This document shows positions 32,408 to 43,694 of a stretch of 64,000 nucleotides of DNA, in pieces. Position 1 is the stretch's first letter; every line of letters starts with the position of its first letter. Source of the stretch: Balaenoptera acutorostrata. Its lineage: Eukaryota > Chordata > Mammalia > Artiodactyla > Balaenopteridae. Below the pieces are notes generated by a model that was given only the letters and a program-made list of their open reading frames with translations, was not told the DNA's origin and did not search any database. The stretch covers positions 24,635,268-24,699,267 of the forward strand of contig NC_080074.1 of assembly GCF_949987535.1 (NCBI RefSeq), read 5' to 3'. Position numbers and translations under genes: made by a program.

Positions 32408-35400
32408 ATGGTAATAGGAACATACATATCAATAACTACCTTAAATGTAAATAGATTAAATGCTCCCACCAAAAGACATAGACTGGCTGAATGGATACAA
32501 AAACAAAACCCATATATATGTTGTCTACCAGAGACCCACTTCAGACCTAGGGACACATCCAGACTGAAAGGGAGGGGATGGAAAAAGATATTCCATGCAA
32601 ATGGAAATCAAAAGAAAGCTGGAATAGCAATTCTCATAGCAGATAATACAGTCTTTAAAATAAAGACTATTACTAGAGACAAAGAAGGACACTACATAAT
32701 GATCAAGGGATCAATCCAAGAAGAAGATATAACAATTGTAAATATTTATGCACCCAACATAGGAGCACCTGAATACATAAGGCAAATGCTAGCAGCCATA
32801 AAAGGGGAAATCAACAGTAACACAATCATAGTAGGGGACTTTAACACCCTACTTTCACCAATGGACAGATCATCCAAAATGAAAATGAGGAAACACAAGC
32901 TTTAAATGATACATTAAACAAGATGGACTTAATTGATATTTATAGAACATTCTATCCAAAAAGGGCAGAATACACTTTCTTCTTGAGTGCTCATGGAACA
33001 TTCTCCAGGATAGATCTTAACTTGGGCCACAAATCAAGCCTTGGTAAATTTAAGAAAACTGGAATCGTATCAAGTAACTTTTCTGATCACAATGCTATCA
33101 ATTACAGGGGAAAATCTGTAAAAAATACAAACACATGGAGGCTAAAGAATACACCACTTAATAACCAGGAGACCACTGAAGAAATCAAAAAGGAAATCAA
33201 AAAGTACCGAGAAACAAATGACAATGAAAACACGATGATGCAAAACCTATGGGATGCAGCAAAAGCAGTTCTAAGAGGGAAGTGTATAGCAATACAATCT
33301 TACCTCAAGAAACAAGAAACATCTCAAATAAACAACCTAACCTTACACCTAAAGTAATTAGAGAAAGAAGAACAAAAAAACCCCAAAGTTAGCAGGAGGA
33401 AAAAAAATCATAAATATCAGATCAGAAATAAATGAAACAGAAACAAAGAAAAAAATAGCAAAGGTCAATAAAACTAAAAGCTGGTTCTTTGACAAGATAA
33501 GCAAAATTGATAAACCATTAGCCAGACTCATCAAGAAAAAAAGGGGAGAAGACTCAAATCAATAAAATTAGAAATGAAAAGAAGTAACAACTGACACTGC
33601 AGAAATACAAAGGATCATGACAAATTATTACGAGCAACTATATCTCAATAAAATGGACAAATTGGAAGAAATGGATAAATTCTTAGAAAAGCACAACCTT
33701 CTGAGACTGAACCAGGAAGAAATAGAAAATATAAACTGACCAATCACAAGCACTGAAATTGAAACTGTGATTAAAAATCTTCCAACAAACAAAAGACAAG
33801 GAACAGATGGCTTCACAGCGAATTTTATCAAACATTTACAGAAGAGCTAAGACCTATCCTTCTCAAACTCTTCCAAAATATAGCAGAGGGAGGAACACTC
33901 CCAAACTCATTCTACGAGGCCACCCTCACCCTGATACCCAAACCAGACAAAGATGTCACAAAAAAAGAAAACTGCAGGCCAATATCACTGATGAACATAG
34001 ATGCAAAAATCCTCAACAAAATACTAGCAAACAGAATCCAACAACACATTAAATGGATCATACACCATGATCAAGTGGGGTTTATCCCAGGAATACAAGG
34101 ATTCTTTAATATATGCAAATCAATGAATGTGAAAAACCATATTAACAAACTGAAGGAGAAAAACCATATGATCATCTCAATAGATAAAGAAAAAGCTTTT
34201 GACAAAAGTCAACACCCATTTATGATAAAAACCCTCCAGAAAGTAGGCATAGAGGGAACTTACCTCAACATAATAAAGGCCATATATGACAAACCAACAG
34301 CCAAAATCGTTCTCAATGGTGAAAAACTGAAACCATTTCCTCTAAGATCAGGAACAAGACAAGGATGTCCACTCTCACTATTATTCAACATAGTTTTGGA
34401 GGTTTTAGCCACAGCAATCAGAGAAGAAAAAGAAACAAAAGGAACCCAAACTGGAAAAGAAGTAAAGCTGTCACTATTTGCAGATGACATGATACTATAC
34501 ATAGAGAATCTTAAAGATGCTACCAGAAAACTACTAGAGCTAATCAATGAATCTGGTAACGTAGCAGGATACAAAATTAATGCACAGAAATCTCTTGCAT
34601 TTCTATACACTAATGATAAAAAATCTGAAAGAGAAATTAAGTAAACACTCCCATTTACCATTGCAACAAAAAGAATAAAATACCGAGGAATAAACCTACC
34701 TAAGGAGACAAAAGACCTGTATGCAGAAAACTATAAGACACTGATGAAACAAATTAAAGATGATACCAACAGATGGAGAGATATACCATGTTCTTGGATT
34801 GGAAGAATCAATATTGTGAAAATGACTATACTATCCAAAGCAATCTACAGATTCAGTCCAATCCCTATCAAACTACCAGTGGCATTTTTCACAGAACTAG
34901 AACAAAAAATTTCACAATCTGTACGGAAACACAAAAGACCCTGAATAGCCAAGGCAATCTTGGGAAAGAATAATGGAGCTGGAAGAATCAGGCTCCCGGA
35001 CTTCAGGTTATACTACAAAGCTACAGTAATCAAGACAGTGTGGTACTGGAATAAAAACAGAAATATAGATCAATGGAACAGAATAGAAAGCCCAGATATA
35101 AACCCACGCACATACGGTCACCTTATTTTTGATAAAGGAGGCAAGAATATACAATGGAGAAAAGACAGCTTCTTCAATAAGTGGTGCTGGGAAAACTGGA
35201 CAGCTACAGATAAAAGAATGGAATTAGAACACTCCTTAACGCCATATACAACAATACACTCAAAATGGATTAAAAACCTAAATGCAAAGCCAGACACTAT
35301 AAAACTCTTAGAGGAAAACATACGCAGAAGACTCTATGACATAAATCACAGCAAGATCCTTTTTGACCCATCTCCTAGAGAAATGGAAATAAAAACAAAT

Positions 35401-36196
35401 AAACAAATGGGACCAAATGAAACTTAAAAGCTTTTGCACAGCAAAGGAAACCATAAACAAAATGAAAAGACAACCCTCAGAATGGGGGAAAATATTTGCA
35501 AATGAAGCAACTGACAAAGGATTAATCTCCAAAATTGACAAGCAGCTCATGCAGCTCAATATCAAAAAAACAAACAACCCAATCCAAAAATGGGCAGAAG
35601 ACCTAAATAGACATTTCTCCAAAGAAGATATACAGATTGCCAACAAAGACATGAAAGGATGCTCAACATCACTAATCATTAGAGAAATGCAAATCAAAAC
35701 TACAATGAGATATCATCTCACACCAGTCAGAATGGCCATCATCAAAAAATCTACAAACAATAAATTCTGGAGAGGGTGTGGAGAAAAGGGAACCCTCTTG
35801 CACTGTTGGTGGGAATGTAAATTGATACAGCCACTATGGAGAACAGTATGGAGGTTCCTTAAAAAGCTAAAAATAGAACTACTACATGACCCAGCAATCC
35901 CACTACTGGGCATATACCCTGAGAAAACCATAATTCAGTAAGAGTCATGTACCACAATGTTCATTGCAGCTCTATTTACAATAGCCAGGACATGGAAGCA
36001 CCCTAAGTGTCGACAGATGAATGGATAAAGAAGATGTGGCACATATATACAATGGAATATTACTCAGCCATAAAAAGAAACAAAATTGAGTTATTTGTAG
36101 TGAGGTAGATGGACCTAGAGACTGTCATACAGAGTGAAGTAAGTCAGAAAGAGAAAAACAAGTGCCGTATGCTAACACATTTACATGGAATCTTAA
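32408..36196 (+). pseudogene. L1-C ORF2, broken by several stops and frameshifts
   Basis: The endonuclease part is open at 32408-32905 ('QKQNPYICCLPETH', 'VGDFNT'; the Gln before the catalytic Glu is Pro). It shifts frame near 32888, loses about 12 bases near 33100 and stops at 33355-33357. Reverse transcriptase is open at 33991-34644 with 'FADD' still present near 34477. Further stops lie at about 33737, 34642, 34942 and 35938. In the C-terminal Cys segment the first Cys codon is replaced (Phe, near 35765). The reading frame cannot make a complete enzyme. Confidence 0.92.
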
Positions 36197-36574
36197 AAAA
36201 ACCAAAATGGTTCTGAAGAACCTAGGGTCAGGACAGGAATAAAAATGCAGACATAGGGAATGGACTTGAGGACACGGGGAGGGGAAGGGTAAACTGGGAC
36301 AAAGTGAGAGAGTGGCATGGACTTATATATACTACCAAATGTAAAATAGATAGCTAGTGGGAAGCAACCGCATAGCACAGGGAGATCAGCTCGGTGCTTT
36401 GTGTTCACCTAGAGGGGTGGGATAGGGAGGGTGGGAGGGAGACGCAGGAGGGAGGAGATATGGGGATGTATGTATATGCATAGCTGATTCACTTTGTTAC
36501 ACAGCAGAAACTAACACACCATTGTAAACCAATTATACTCCAATAAAGATGTTAAAAAATAAATAAATAAAAAA

Positions 36575-36589
36575 TAAAGACAGCTAAAC
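36575..36589 (+). repeat. Target-site duplication of L1-C, right copy
   Basis: taaagacagctaaac, identical to 30864-30878. Confidence 0.95.
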
Positions 36590-36904
36590 CCATTCCACAG
36601 CTTCAAACCAGAATTAAGAGAGCTCTGCAAGCTCACACTTTGCGCAAGTTCCCAAATTCAAGGTCCATTGAAACTACTTGGAGTGTTTTCGCACTGCCGG
36701 AGGGGGGAGAGAGGAGGTATCAAAACATGGCTTGTGTTAGTACTGCTCTGTGTTAAATGACCAAGTAGGAATTAACATCTCTTTTTCAAAGACACAGGGA
36801 ATCTGAAGTATTTTATTGAACTCTTGTTGTGTATTGGGCACAGTGCTGGGTACAATCACAGAACATTTAAGCTGAGGTGCTCTTAGGGTACACCTACTTC
36901 AGGG
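36590..36904. other. No gene recognised
   Basis: Unassigned; 36800-36860 ('attgaactcttgttgtgtat') weakly resembles a minus-strand L2 tail. Confidence 0.4.
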
Positions 36905-37330
36905 GTTACAGACTGTGCTCTTCAGAGTCCTAGGCAATCTTTCCTGGGTGCCAGATCCCATTCTTTATGGCAGAGCCCAGCTATCTGCTTACCAAACCCA
37001 TTTCTTATTGTCTGTCCTGAGTACAGAGGAAGATCACATTTCCCAGCCTCCCTTGCAGTTAGGTGTGACAGAATTGATGCTCCTACTTCCAGGCCTGGAC
37101 CATAAACAACCTCCCATGGGTAATCCTCTCTCTCTTTTCCCATTTTCTAGTTGGAGTCGATACCTAGAGCTGCCTTGGAGCCCCCATGTTGAGGGTGGCA
37201 GAGACTCTCTCTATCGGCTGAGTAATAATCCAGAGAGAGATCTAACCCCTCAACCCCTAATCTTGGCTATAAATTGATTTTATGTGAGTGGGAAATAAAC
37301 TATTTTGTTCCATTGCTAAGATTCAGGGTC
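36905..37330 (+). mobile_element. MaLR-type LTR (MLT1-like), decayed
   Basis: 'cccagcctcccttgcagtta', 'ggtgtgac', 'ttttatgtgagtgggaaata', 'aactattttgttccattgct' and 'aagattcagggtc' follow the internal and 3' order of MLT1 LTRs, with a polyadenylation-signal region (aataaa at 37295-37301). The 5' boundary is unclear. Confidence 0.55.
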
Positions 37331-37884
37331 ATTTGTACAGTACTAATGTTAATATCTTAACTAAACATTCCTTCTTCAATCTACATAGCACTGTATTTAT
37401 CATTTTTACATAAAGGGTTTCACATAAGCATGTGTTTAAAGACAGAAAAGATTACACTATGAATAATGTTAGAAAACTATGGTTCTAATTTAACCTTTCC
37501 ATTTTAAAAGATGTGCTGACATTCAGGCTGTTTAGATATCTTGCCAAGGCTACCCACTGACTACCTAAATACTGGCTTAGGGAGAAGTTCCCCCATGAAA
37601 TCAGTGGTACATATGGTGTCATTTGATCGAAACACTAAAAGACACTAAATTGAAGTGAAATATAATGATTGCTTAATTGATCTATCTAACCCTGCTAGAA
37701 ACAGAATTAAAAAACTGGCCTGATGAGTGAATGTTCTAGCCTTCTTCTCTTGACTTAACATTTTTTAGGTACTTGAGGTTCTCCTAGCTTCTTTTCTGAG
37801 CTTCATCATATACTTTGACAAAAGGATTTTTGTCTTTGGAGCTTTATTTCAAAAAATTAAGCAGTTATTTGAAAGCAGCTGAAC
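37331..37884. other. No gene recognised
   Basis: Unassigned AT-rich DNA. Confidence 0.4.
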
Positions 37885-38050
37885 TCAATATTCAAGAGAC
37901 ATCCAATCAATGTCAACTAAATATGCTCTAAGCATTGTACTGTGTCCTGGGGATATAAAGATGAATGGTTCTGACCCTCAAAGGGCCCCTGGCCTAGTAG
38001 GTGAGACAGACACACAATCAAAACACTGCAAAATAGTGAGATGTTAACAA
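37885..38050 (-). repeat. L2 LINE 3' end fragment
   Basis: 'ctctaagcattgtactgtgt', 'cctggggatataaagatgaa', 'ccctcaaagggcccctggcc' and 'gtgagacagacacac' are the reverse complement of the L2 tail. Confidence 0.6.
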
Positions 38051-39159
38051 ATACATGCAAACTACAGGAATACCAAAGATAGAGCTATGGCTATTTGATA
38101 TTCCATAGGTTTCATATAATTTAAGGTCCTAGAGGATCTTATTTATCACAAAGACTATTCATCAACAGCTAGGAATAAGACCCAAGAGAACAGTAATGAG
38201 ACTATTATTTACGACCACCAGGCAGCACCTTCATATTGATTGTAACCACCATTACTGATGAATTTCTACTTTTTAATCATAAAAGAATGAAGATTGCATA
38301 AAGTTCTTCACCAGTGAAATACAAGAGAAGACCAAAACTTTGGGGTTAAAATACTTGTGGATTCTACCAGTTTCTATTGCACCAGAGAGATGTGATGAAT
38401 TTCTGTACTTTGTCTATCATTGGGATGGAAAAGAGTAATAGAATTTTAGAGACCGAAAGGACCTTAGAGATCATCTAATCCAACAAGATGAATAAACTTT
38501 TCTTTTCCATTGCCAATAAACTGGCAAAATCTGATGAATACAACTCTTTTGAGTCATAGGTGGTTTGATGAATTGAGATGGCCATGTTCAGCTAAGACAC
38601 TAGAATTTCTCCACACCACAAAAAATGAACTTTTTTCATAAACAGTCAATTTAAGTTAGGTAGCTTTCATCACTTTTATAAACATACTATCAATGTGGGA
38701 GCAAAAACAATGCACCCAGAAAGAGAAATAGATGAACTTTTACTTAGTTTCCCTTTGAGACTTTAACAGAAAATGTCGCAATTCCCTACTTATACTTTTT
38801 TTTTAAAAGAAATTATTATTGAAAATGACTGTAGCCTATTTTCAAGAAGGTACTGTGAAATGCACTTAAGACACAAGGATTTCTCAATGCTTGATGATCT
38901 TTGTCTAACAATAATCAGACAGCAATCAGATTTTTAAAAATTTTCTACCTTCAACAACAACTTTGAGGCCATGTCAAAAGAAAAGGTTGTGGTTCTAGAT
39001 GTCCAGGTGTGTGACAGCACATACTGTCAAACCCCAGGGCTTCTGCTTTTCCTTTGAGTACGAAGTTATCCTGGTCACCATCATTCTTTTAATCAAAGAC
39101 ATTTTTAAAAAACATTTCACTCACAAGGAAAGCAGTTTTCTAGAGGCTAAGTGGGGTTC
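38051..39159. other. No gene recognised
   Basis: Unassigned. 38438-38490 ('gagaccgaaaggaccttaga', 'gatcatctaatccaac') matches a phrase common in old mammalian SINE/LINE tails but is too short to name. Confidence 0.4.
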
Positions 39160-39300
39160 ATCAGATGTTCTCAAACCTGGCTGAGAACCACCAGAAGGGG
39201 CTTTTAAAAAATACAGATTACCAAATCCTACCCCCAACTACTGATTAAATAGGTCATAGATGGGACCTGAGAACATGGAATTTTTTTACCTTTAAGCTTT
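39160..39300 (+). mobile_element. hAT-Charlie MITE fragment, MER5-like
   Basis: 'agatgttctcaaacctggct', 'gaaccaccagaaggggcttt', 'taaaaaatacagattaccaa' and 'gacctgagaacatggaattt' resemble the MER5 group; one end is eroded. Confidence 0.55.
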
Positions 39301-40562
39301 CCAGGTGTATACATGGGTTTGGGATCCAATAATGCAAATAATCAAATCTTTTAATAGCAAAAACATTATTTGCATCCTTATCTACTGGATGCAAAGTTTA
39401 AGATGATATAATTTATCAAAGAAAAAGCCTTTTGCTTTATTGTATCAAAAATAATTAAGAGGGCTCAGACTACAATTGTCTCCTAAGAAACAGTATCTCC
39501 AGGATAAATGATGCAAAAGCAAATACTTTGTTACCTCAAAACACTCTCTGGACATATTGCTGTAATTCTGTAGTTGAATATATTTGACAAAACTAGGCGT
39601 TGAAAGAATTCATTTACATTATATTTTGGTTGTGTCAGTAACCTTTTCTTTTCCTTTTCTTATGGGTGACCATTAGCTTTCCATAGCAGGCACGATGGCT
39701 TGCTTTCTATCCTCTCAGGGGAGGCTACTGCTTATTTTGTTTTTGGTGCATTGTACTATCTTTCCGGCCAGAGGCACAATTACAAATCACCCTATAAGTT
39801 GCTTTCATGACTAGAGCTCCAAGGGGGATTCAACAAGATTTCTGTATGTAATTACCCAATTGGAAGTTAGCCAGATTCCCAGGACTGCAGCCCTTACACT
39901 TGTGAACAGAACTCTTTGATTGTTAATAATCACACGCAGTCAGCTACCTGGTATTTAGAAATCCTTAGAAAGCAACTTAATGCTCCATGAAAAACATGGG
40001 GGCTGATCACAAGAGGAGTAGTATTTTCACAGAGTTACCTATTGGGGGTAGGTCCCACCAGCTGATAATATAGCCAACTGGTATTCAAAGTCATCTGTTT
40101 CTGCATTCAAGGTGTTTAATAATTGAGTGCTGGCACAAATGTGTACTTCTTTGAATTTTCTCAAAATTCATTTCTCTGAGAAATTCCACACCTTTCACAT
40201 GGCTTTATTTCTATCTGTTACGTGTGTCATTCTTCTTCCTTTTCAGTGACAATGTTGTTAACAGTACAGCTATCTGTGAGCACGAGAGTGGCACAAGGTG
40301 TCAAAATGTACTCTAATGATTTTTCTCATTGAACGCTTCTGATTAGTGGCAAGGGGCAACTATTGACACTGCTTGTTGCCATTTGCCACTCCAATTTTTT
40401 TTTTTTAACTCACAGAATGAGTCTCGCCTCTTTTTACTCTGGTCAGGTTATCAGAAGTGGCCTTCAGTGAGATCTGGTGCTGTTTCAAACCACTAAGCAC
40501 ATCGTGGTTCAGTGGGTTTTCAGTATAGGTATTAAGGCATCATGCTGTCATAACCTTCATCC
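39301..40562. other. No gene or clear repeat recognised
   Basis: About 1.3 kb of unassigned DNA forming the 5' flank of L1-B. Confidence 0.45.
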
Positions 40563-40577
40563 AAAAGTAAAGGTCCT
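40563..40577 (+). repeat. Target-site duplication of L1-B, left copy
   Basis: aaaagtaaaggtcct, repeated exactly at 42604-42618. Confidence 0.95.
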
Positions 40578-40588
40578 GGGGAGATTAA

Positions 40589-40600
40589 CCAAGATGGCGG
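40589..40600 (+). promoter_or_regulatory. YY1-type site in the L1 5' UTR
   Basis: ccaagatggcgg; the caagatggc core begins at base 13 of the element. Human L1 has a YY1 site at the same offset, where it sets accurate initiation at +1. Confidence 0.75.
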
Positions 40601-41253
40601 AGTAGAAGGACGTGCTCTCACTCCCTCTTGCGAGAGCACCAGAATCACAACTGGCTGCTGGACAATCATTGACAGGAAGACCCTGGACTTCACCAAGGAG
40701 GACACCCCACGTCCAAGGACAGAGGAGAAGCCACAGTGAGACGGTAGGAGGGGCGCAATCAGAGTAAAATCAAATCCCATAACTGCTGGGTGGGTGACTC
40801 ACAGACTGGCGAACACTTATACCACAGAAGTCCACCCACTGGAGTGAAGGTTCTGAGCCCCACCTCAGGCTTCCCAACCTGGGGGTCCGGCAAAGGGAGG
40901 AGGAATTCCTAGAGAATCAGACTTTGAAGTCTAGTGGGAATTGATTGCAGGACTGTGACAGGACTGGGGGAAACAGAGACCCCACTCTTGGAGGGCACAC
41001 ACAAAGTAATGTGTGCATCGGGACCCAGGGGAAGGAGCAGTGACCCTGGGGGAGACTGAACCAGACGTACCTGCTGGTGTTGAGGGGTCTCCTGCAGAGG
41101 CGAGTGGTGGCTCTGTTTCACCGTGGGGATAAGGACACTGGCAGCAGAGGTCCTGGGAAGTTCTCCTTGACGTGAGCCCTCCCAGAGTCTGCCATTAACC
41201 CCACCAAAGAGCACGGGTAGGCTCCAGTGTTGGGTTGCCTCAGGCAAAACAAC

Positions 41254-41403
41254 CAACAGGGAGGGAACCCAGCCCCACCCATCAACAGTCAAGTGGATTA
41301 AGGTTTTACTGGGCTCTGATCGCCACAGCAACAGGGAGGGAACCCAGCCCCACCCATCAACAGTCAAGTGGATTAAGGTTTTACTGAGCTCTGACCGCCA
41401 CAG
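41254..41403 (+). repeat. 75-bp tandem duplication in the L1-B 5' UTR
   Basis: Two adjacent 75-base units (41254-41328 and 41329-41403), each beginning 'caacagggagggaaccc' and ending 'cgccacag', differ at two bases (ggg/gag and gat/gac). The next bases, 'caacagtcagctctacc', start like another unit and then diverge. This is like the monomer-style growth seen in some mammalian L1 promoters. Confidence 0.93.
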
Positions 41404-41548
41404 CAACAGTCAGCTCTACCCATCACCAGAGCCTCCCATCAAGCCTCTTAGATAGCCTCAACCACCAGAGGGCAGACAACAGAAGCAAGAAAAACTACAA
41501 TCCTGCAGCCTGTGGACCAAAAACCACAGTTACAGAAAGACAGAGAAG

Positions 41549-42454
41549 ATGAAAAGGCAGAGGGCTATGTACCAGATGAAGGAACAAGAAAAAACCCCAG
41601 AAAAACAACTAAATGAAGTGGAGATAGGCAACCTTCCAGAAAAAGAATTCAGAATAATGATAGTGAAGATGATCCAGGACCTCGGAATAAGAATGGAGGC
41701 AAAGATTGAGAAGATGCAAGAAATGATTAACAAAGACCTAGAAGAATTAAAGAACAAACAAACAGAGATGACCAATACAATAACTGAAATGAAAACTACA
41801 CTAGAAGGAATCAATAGCAGAATAACTGAGGCAGAAGAACGGATAAGTGACCTGGAAGACAGAATGGTGGAATTCACTGCTGCGGAACAGACTAAAGAAA
41901 AAAGAATAAAAAGAAATGAAGACAGCCTAAGAGACCTCTGGGACAACATTAAACGCAACAACATTCGCATTATAGGGGTCCCAGAAGGAGAAGAGAGAGA
42001 GAAAGGACCAGAGAAAATATTTGAAGAGATTATAATCGAAAACTTCCCTAACATGGGAAAGGAAATAGCCACCCAAGTCCAGGAAGCGCAGAGAGTCCCA
42101 TACAGAATAAACCCAAGGAGAAACACGCCGAGACACATAGTAATCAGAGTGGCAAAAATTAAAGACAAAGAAAAATTATTGAAAGCAGCAAGGGAAAAAC
42201 GACAAATAACATACAAGGGAACCCCCATAAGGTTAACAGCTGATTTCTCAGCAGAAACTCTGCAAGCCAGAAGGGAGTGGCATGAAATACTTAAAGTGAT
42301 GAAAGGGAAGAACCTACAACCAAGATTACTCTACCCAGCAAGGATCTCATTTAGATTTGATGGAGAAATCAAAAGCTTTACAGACAAGCAAAAGCTAAGA
42401 GAATTCAGCACCACCAAACCAGCTCTACAACAAATGCTAAAGGAACTTCTCTAA
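41549..42454 (+). CDS. L1-B ORF1 protein, intact, 301 aa
   Basis: Same length and layout as L1-A ORF1: charged N-terminus, coiled coil (about 45-120), RRM with '[12 protein letters not shown]' and C-terminal domain with '[19 protein letters not shown]'. It differs from L1-A at about four residues (Met to Ile, Val to Ile, Lys to Arg, Asp to Glu, all conservative). Unlike L1-A it sits behind a complete 5' UTR, so ORF1p might be expressed alone, without a partner ORF2p in cis. The transcript would have to end at a downstream genomic signal. Confidence 0.92.
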   Translation: MKRQRAMYQMKEQEKTPEKQLNEVEIGNLPEKEFRIMIVKMIQDLGIRMEAKIEKMQEMINKDLEELKNKQTEMTNTITEMKTTLEGINSRITEAEERISDLEDRMVEFTAAEQTKEKRIKRNEDSLRDLWDNIKRNNIRIIGVPEGEEREKGPEKIFEEIIIENFPNMGKEIATQVQEAQRVPYRINPRRNTPRHIVIRVAKIKDKEKLLKAAREKRQITYKGTPIRLTADFSAETLQARREWHEILKVMKGKNLQPRLLYPARISFRFDGEIKSFTDKQKLREFSTTKPALQQMLKELL

Positions 42455-42512
42455 GTGGGAAACACAAGAGAAGAAAAGGACCTACAAAAACAAACCCAAA
42501 ACAATTAAGAAA

Positions 42513-42607
42513 ATGGTCATAGGAACATACATATCGATAATTACCTTAAACGTGAATGGATTAAATGCCCCAACCAAAAGACATAGACTGGCTGAATGGA
42601 TACAAAA
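42513..42607 (+). pseudogene. L1-B ORF2, first 31 codons only
   Basis: It starts at the same ATG as L1-A ORF2 and is open through 'LAEWIQK', then runs into the target flank and stops within a few codons. The catalytic Glu42 and everything beyond are missing. Confidence 0.93.
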
Positions 42608-42618
42608 GTAAAGGTCCT
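42604..42618 (+). repeat. Target-site duplication of L1-B, right copy
   Basis: aaaagtaaaggtcct, identical to 40563-40577. Removing one copy and the element rejoins the flanks as uninterrupted sequence. Confidence 0.95.
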
Positions 42619-42749
42619 TCAACAAAACTCTTCTTCTCAATGTTGTCCCAAACAAGTCCTGAATATTCCTCATCCAGTAGGCCTTCTTTCCTCTCTTCTC
42701 TTTATCTAGACACTTCCCAGGAGACCTCAAATTTGAACTCTAGAGTCAC

Positions 42750-42935
42750 TCACAAAGTTCAAATCCTGGCTTAACCACTTATAAGCTGTGTGTTCTTAGA
42801 CAACTTGTTTAGCCTCTCTGTACCTCCACTGTCTTATTGGAAACATGAGGATACTCTAAGTACTTAACTCATTGGGTTGTGGGGAGGATTAAGTAGGTTT
42901 ATAATGCTATGTATACTCTATTATTATCCTTCAAG
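42750..42935 (+). repeat. MIR SINE
   Basis: 'gttcaaatcctggcttaacc', 'acttataagctgtgtgttct', 'ttgtttagcctctctgtacc' and 'gttgtggggaggattaagta' follow the MIR order. Confidence 0.75.
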
Positions 42936-43150
42936 TCCCTCCTGTTCTGTGAAGGCTTCTCTCACTGCTCAGGGTCACATCTATTTCCCTAACCCATTCT
43001 ATGCCATTTAATGAGTAAACATACATTTGACACTTAATATGTATGTCCGTATATGCTGCTATACGTTATTATATTATAATATCTCCGAGACTGAGGAACT
43101 GGATTCTTAGACTTCTGTATTGAACACAGTGTTTGACCCATGGTATATAT
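42936..43150 (+). repeat. L2 3' fragment, decayed
   Basis: 'ccttcaagtccctcctgttc', 'tgtgaaggcttctctcactg' and 'gagactgaggaactgg' follow the L2 3' region; the usual 'caataaatgttt' end is missing. Confidence 0.4.
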
Positions 43151-43690
43151 ATACAACTTTATTTTTGGTGATGCTGAGACTATAAAATGCTGGAAAGGAG
43201 ATTACTCAAGAAAAATGGGAGGTTCTTTTAAAAAAAAGAAAAGTAAATCTGACCTCTGACCTTCAATTGCAAATAAATCTCATCAGGAAAAAAAGAAGTA
43301 CCCAAACAAGCCAATTCTCTGAGATACTCAGGTTTTTAAATGGAAATATTCTGAAGATGGTAAGAAGGCCTCTTAACCAGATGAAAGAGGCATGGGCTTA
43401 TAAGAACTGTGTCAGAAAAGCAAAAGCCCCAAGTGAACTGAGGTTTGATGAGAAAAATGTGAGGGACAACAAAAAAAGCTTTTACAGTTTTATTCAGAAC
43501 ATGAAGTTGACAGGGATAAGCAGCTTTCTGCCTTGGGCTGGTGGTCTAAGTCGATGGATAACCAAGAGGAAGAAGAACGGGGCTATGTAAAAGTGGGGGA
43601 TTTCCAATCCAAAAGGGGTGGAGCTTAGATCAGTTAAAGAGAACACCAGGAGGGAGTTAAAGAGCTCTGAGATCAAAGGCAAAGAAGGGA
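43151..43690. other. No gene recognised
   Basis: A 107-codon plus-strand frame at 43267-43590 has no recognisable motif and is not called as a gene. Confidence 0.4.
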
Positions 43691-43694
43691 GGCA

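Larger units (their letters stand above)
30879..36574 (+). mobile_element. Full-length but decayed LINE-1 (L1-C)
   Basis: 5.7 kb bounded by an exact 15-bp duplication. The 5' UTR (30879-31454) opens 'acgggagcgagcagtgtggc' and differs from that of L1-B. ORF1 and ORF2 are both broken. The 3' UTR (about 36196-36545) differs from L1-A ('caccattgtaaaccaattat', 'actccaataaagatg') and is followed by an A-rich tail. The different UTRs and the numerous frame breaks mark it as an older subfamily. Confidence 0.93.
40578..41548 (+). promoter_or_regulatory. L1-B 5' UTR (probable internal Pol II promoter)
   Basis: In mammalian L1s the 5' UTR carries an internal promoter. Here it is GC-richer than its surroundings, starts at the expected L1 5' terminus with a YY1-type site at +13 and contains a 75-bp tandem duplication just upstream of the region shared with L1-A. 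Activity is inferred from family knowledge and not shown. Confidence 0.7.
40578..42607 (+). mobile_element. LINE-1 (L1-B): complete 5' end, truncated 3' end, no poly(A)
   Basis: It begins 'ggggagattaaccaagatgg', a canonical L1 5' terminus, and carries 971 bases of 5' UTR, an intact ORF1 and 95 bases of ORF2, then stops abruptly in 'atggatacaaaa'. The right target-site duplication follows at once. There is no ORF2 body, 3' UTR, AATAAA or A-tail. The portion from 41405 aligns without gaps to L1-A 11325-12527 with about 13 mismatches. The last aaaa (42604-42607) may belong to element or target. Confidence 0.95.

Noticed and set aside
30879..36574. L1-C as an active element
   Set aside because: ORF1 has a stop at 32055, and ORF2 has several stops and frameshifts and lacks the first Cys of its C-terminal motif.
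40909..41406. 165-codon minus-strand frame in the L1-B 5' UTR with a repeated peptide
   Set aside because: The repeat comes from the 75-bp tandem unit (75 is divisible by 3, so the frame repeats). It resembles an antisense frame of L1 5' UTRs only in position; no motif supports a protein.
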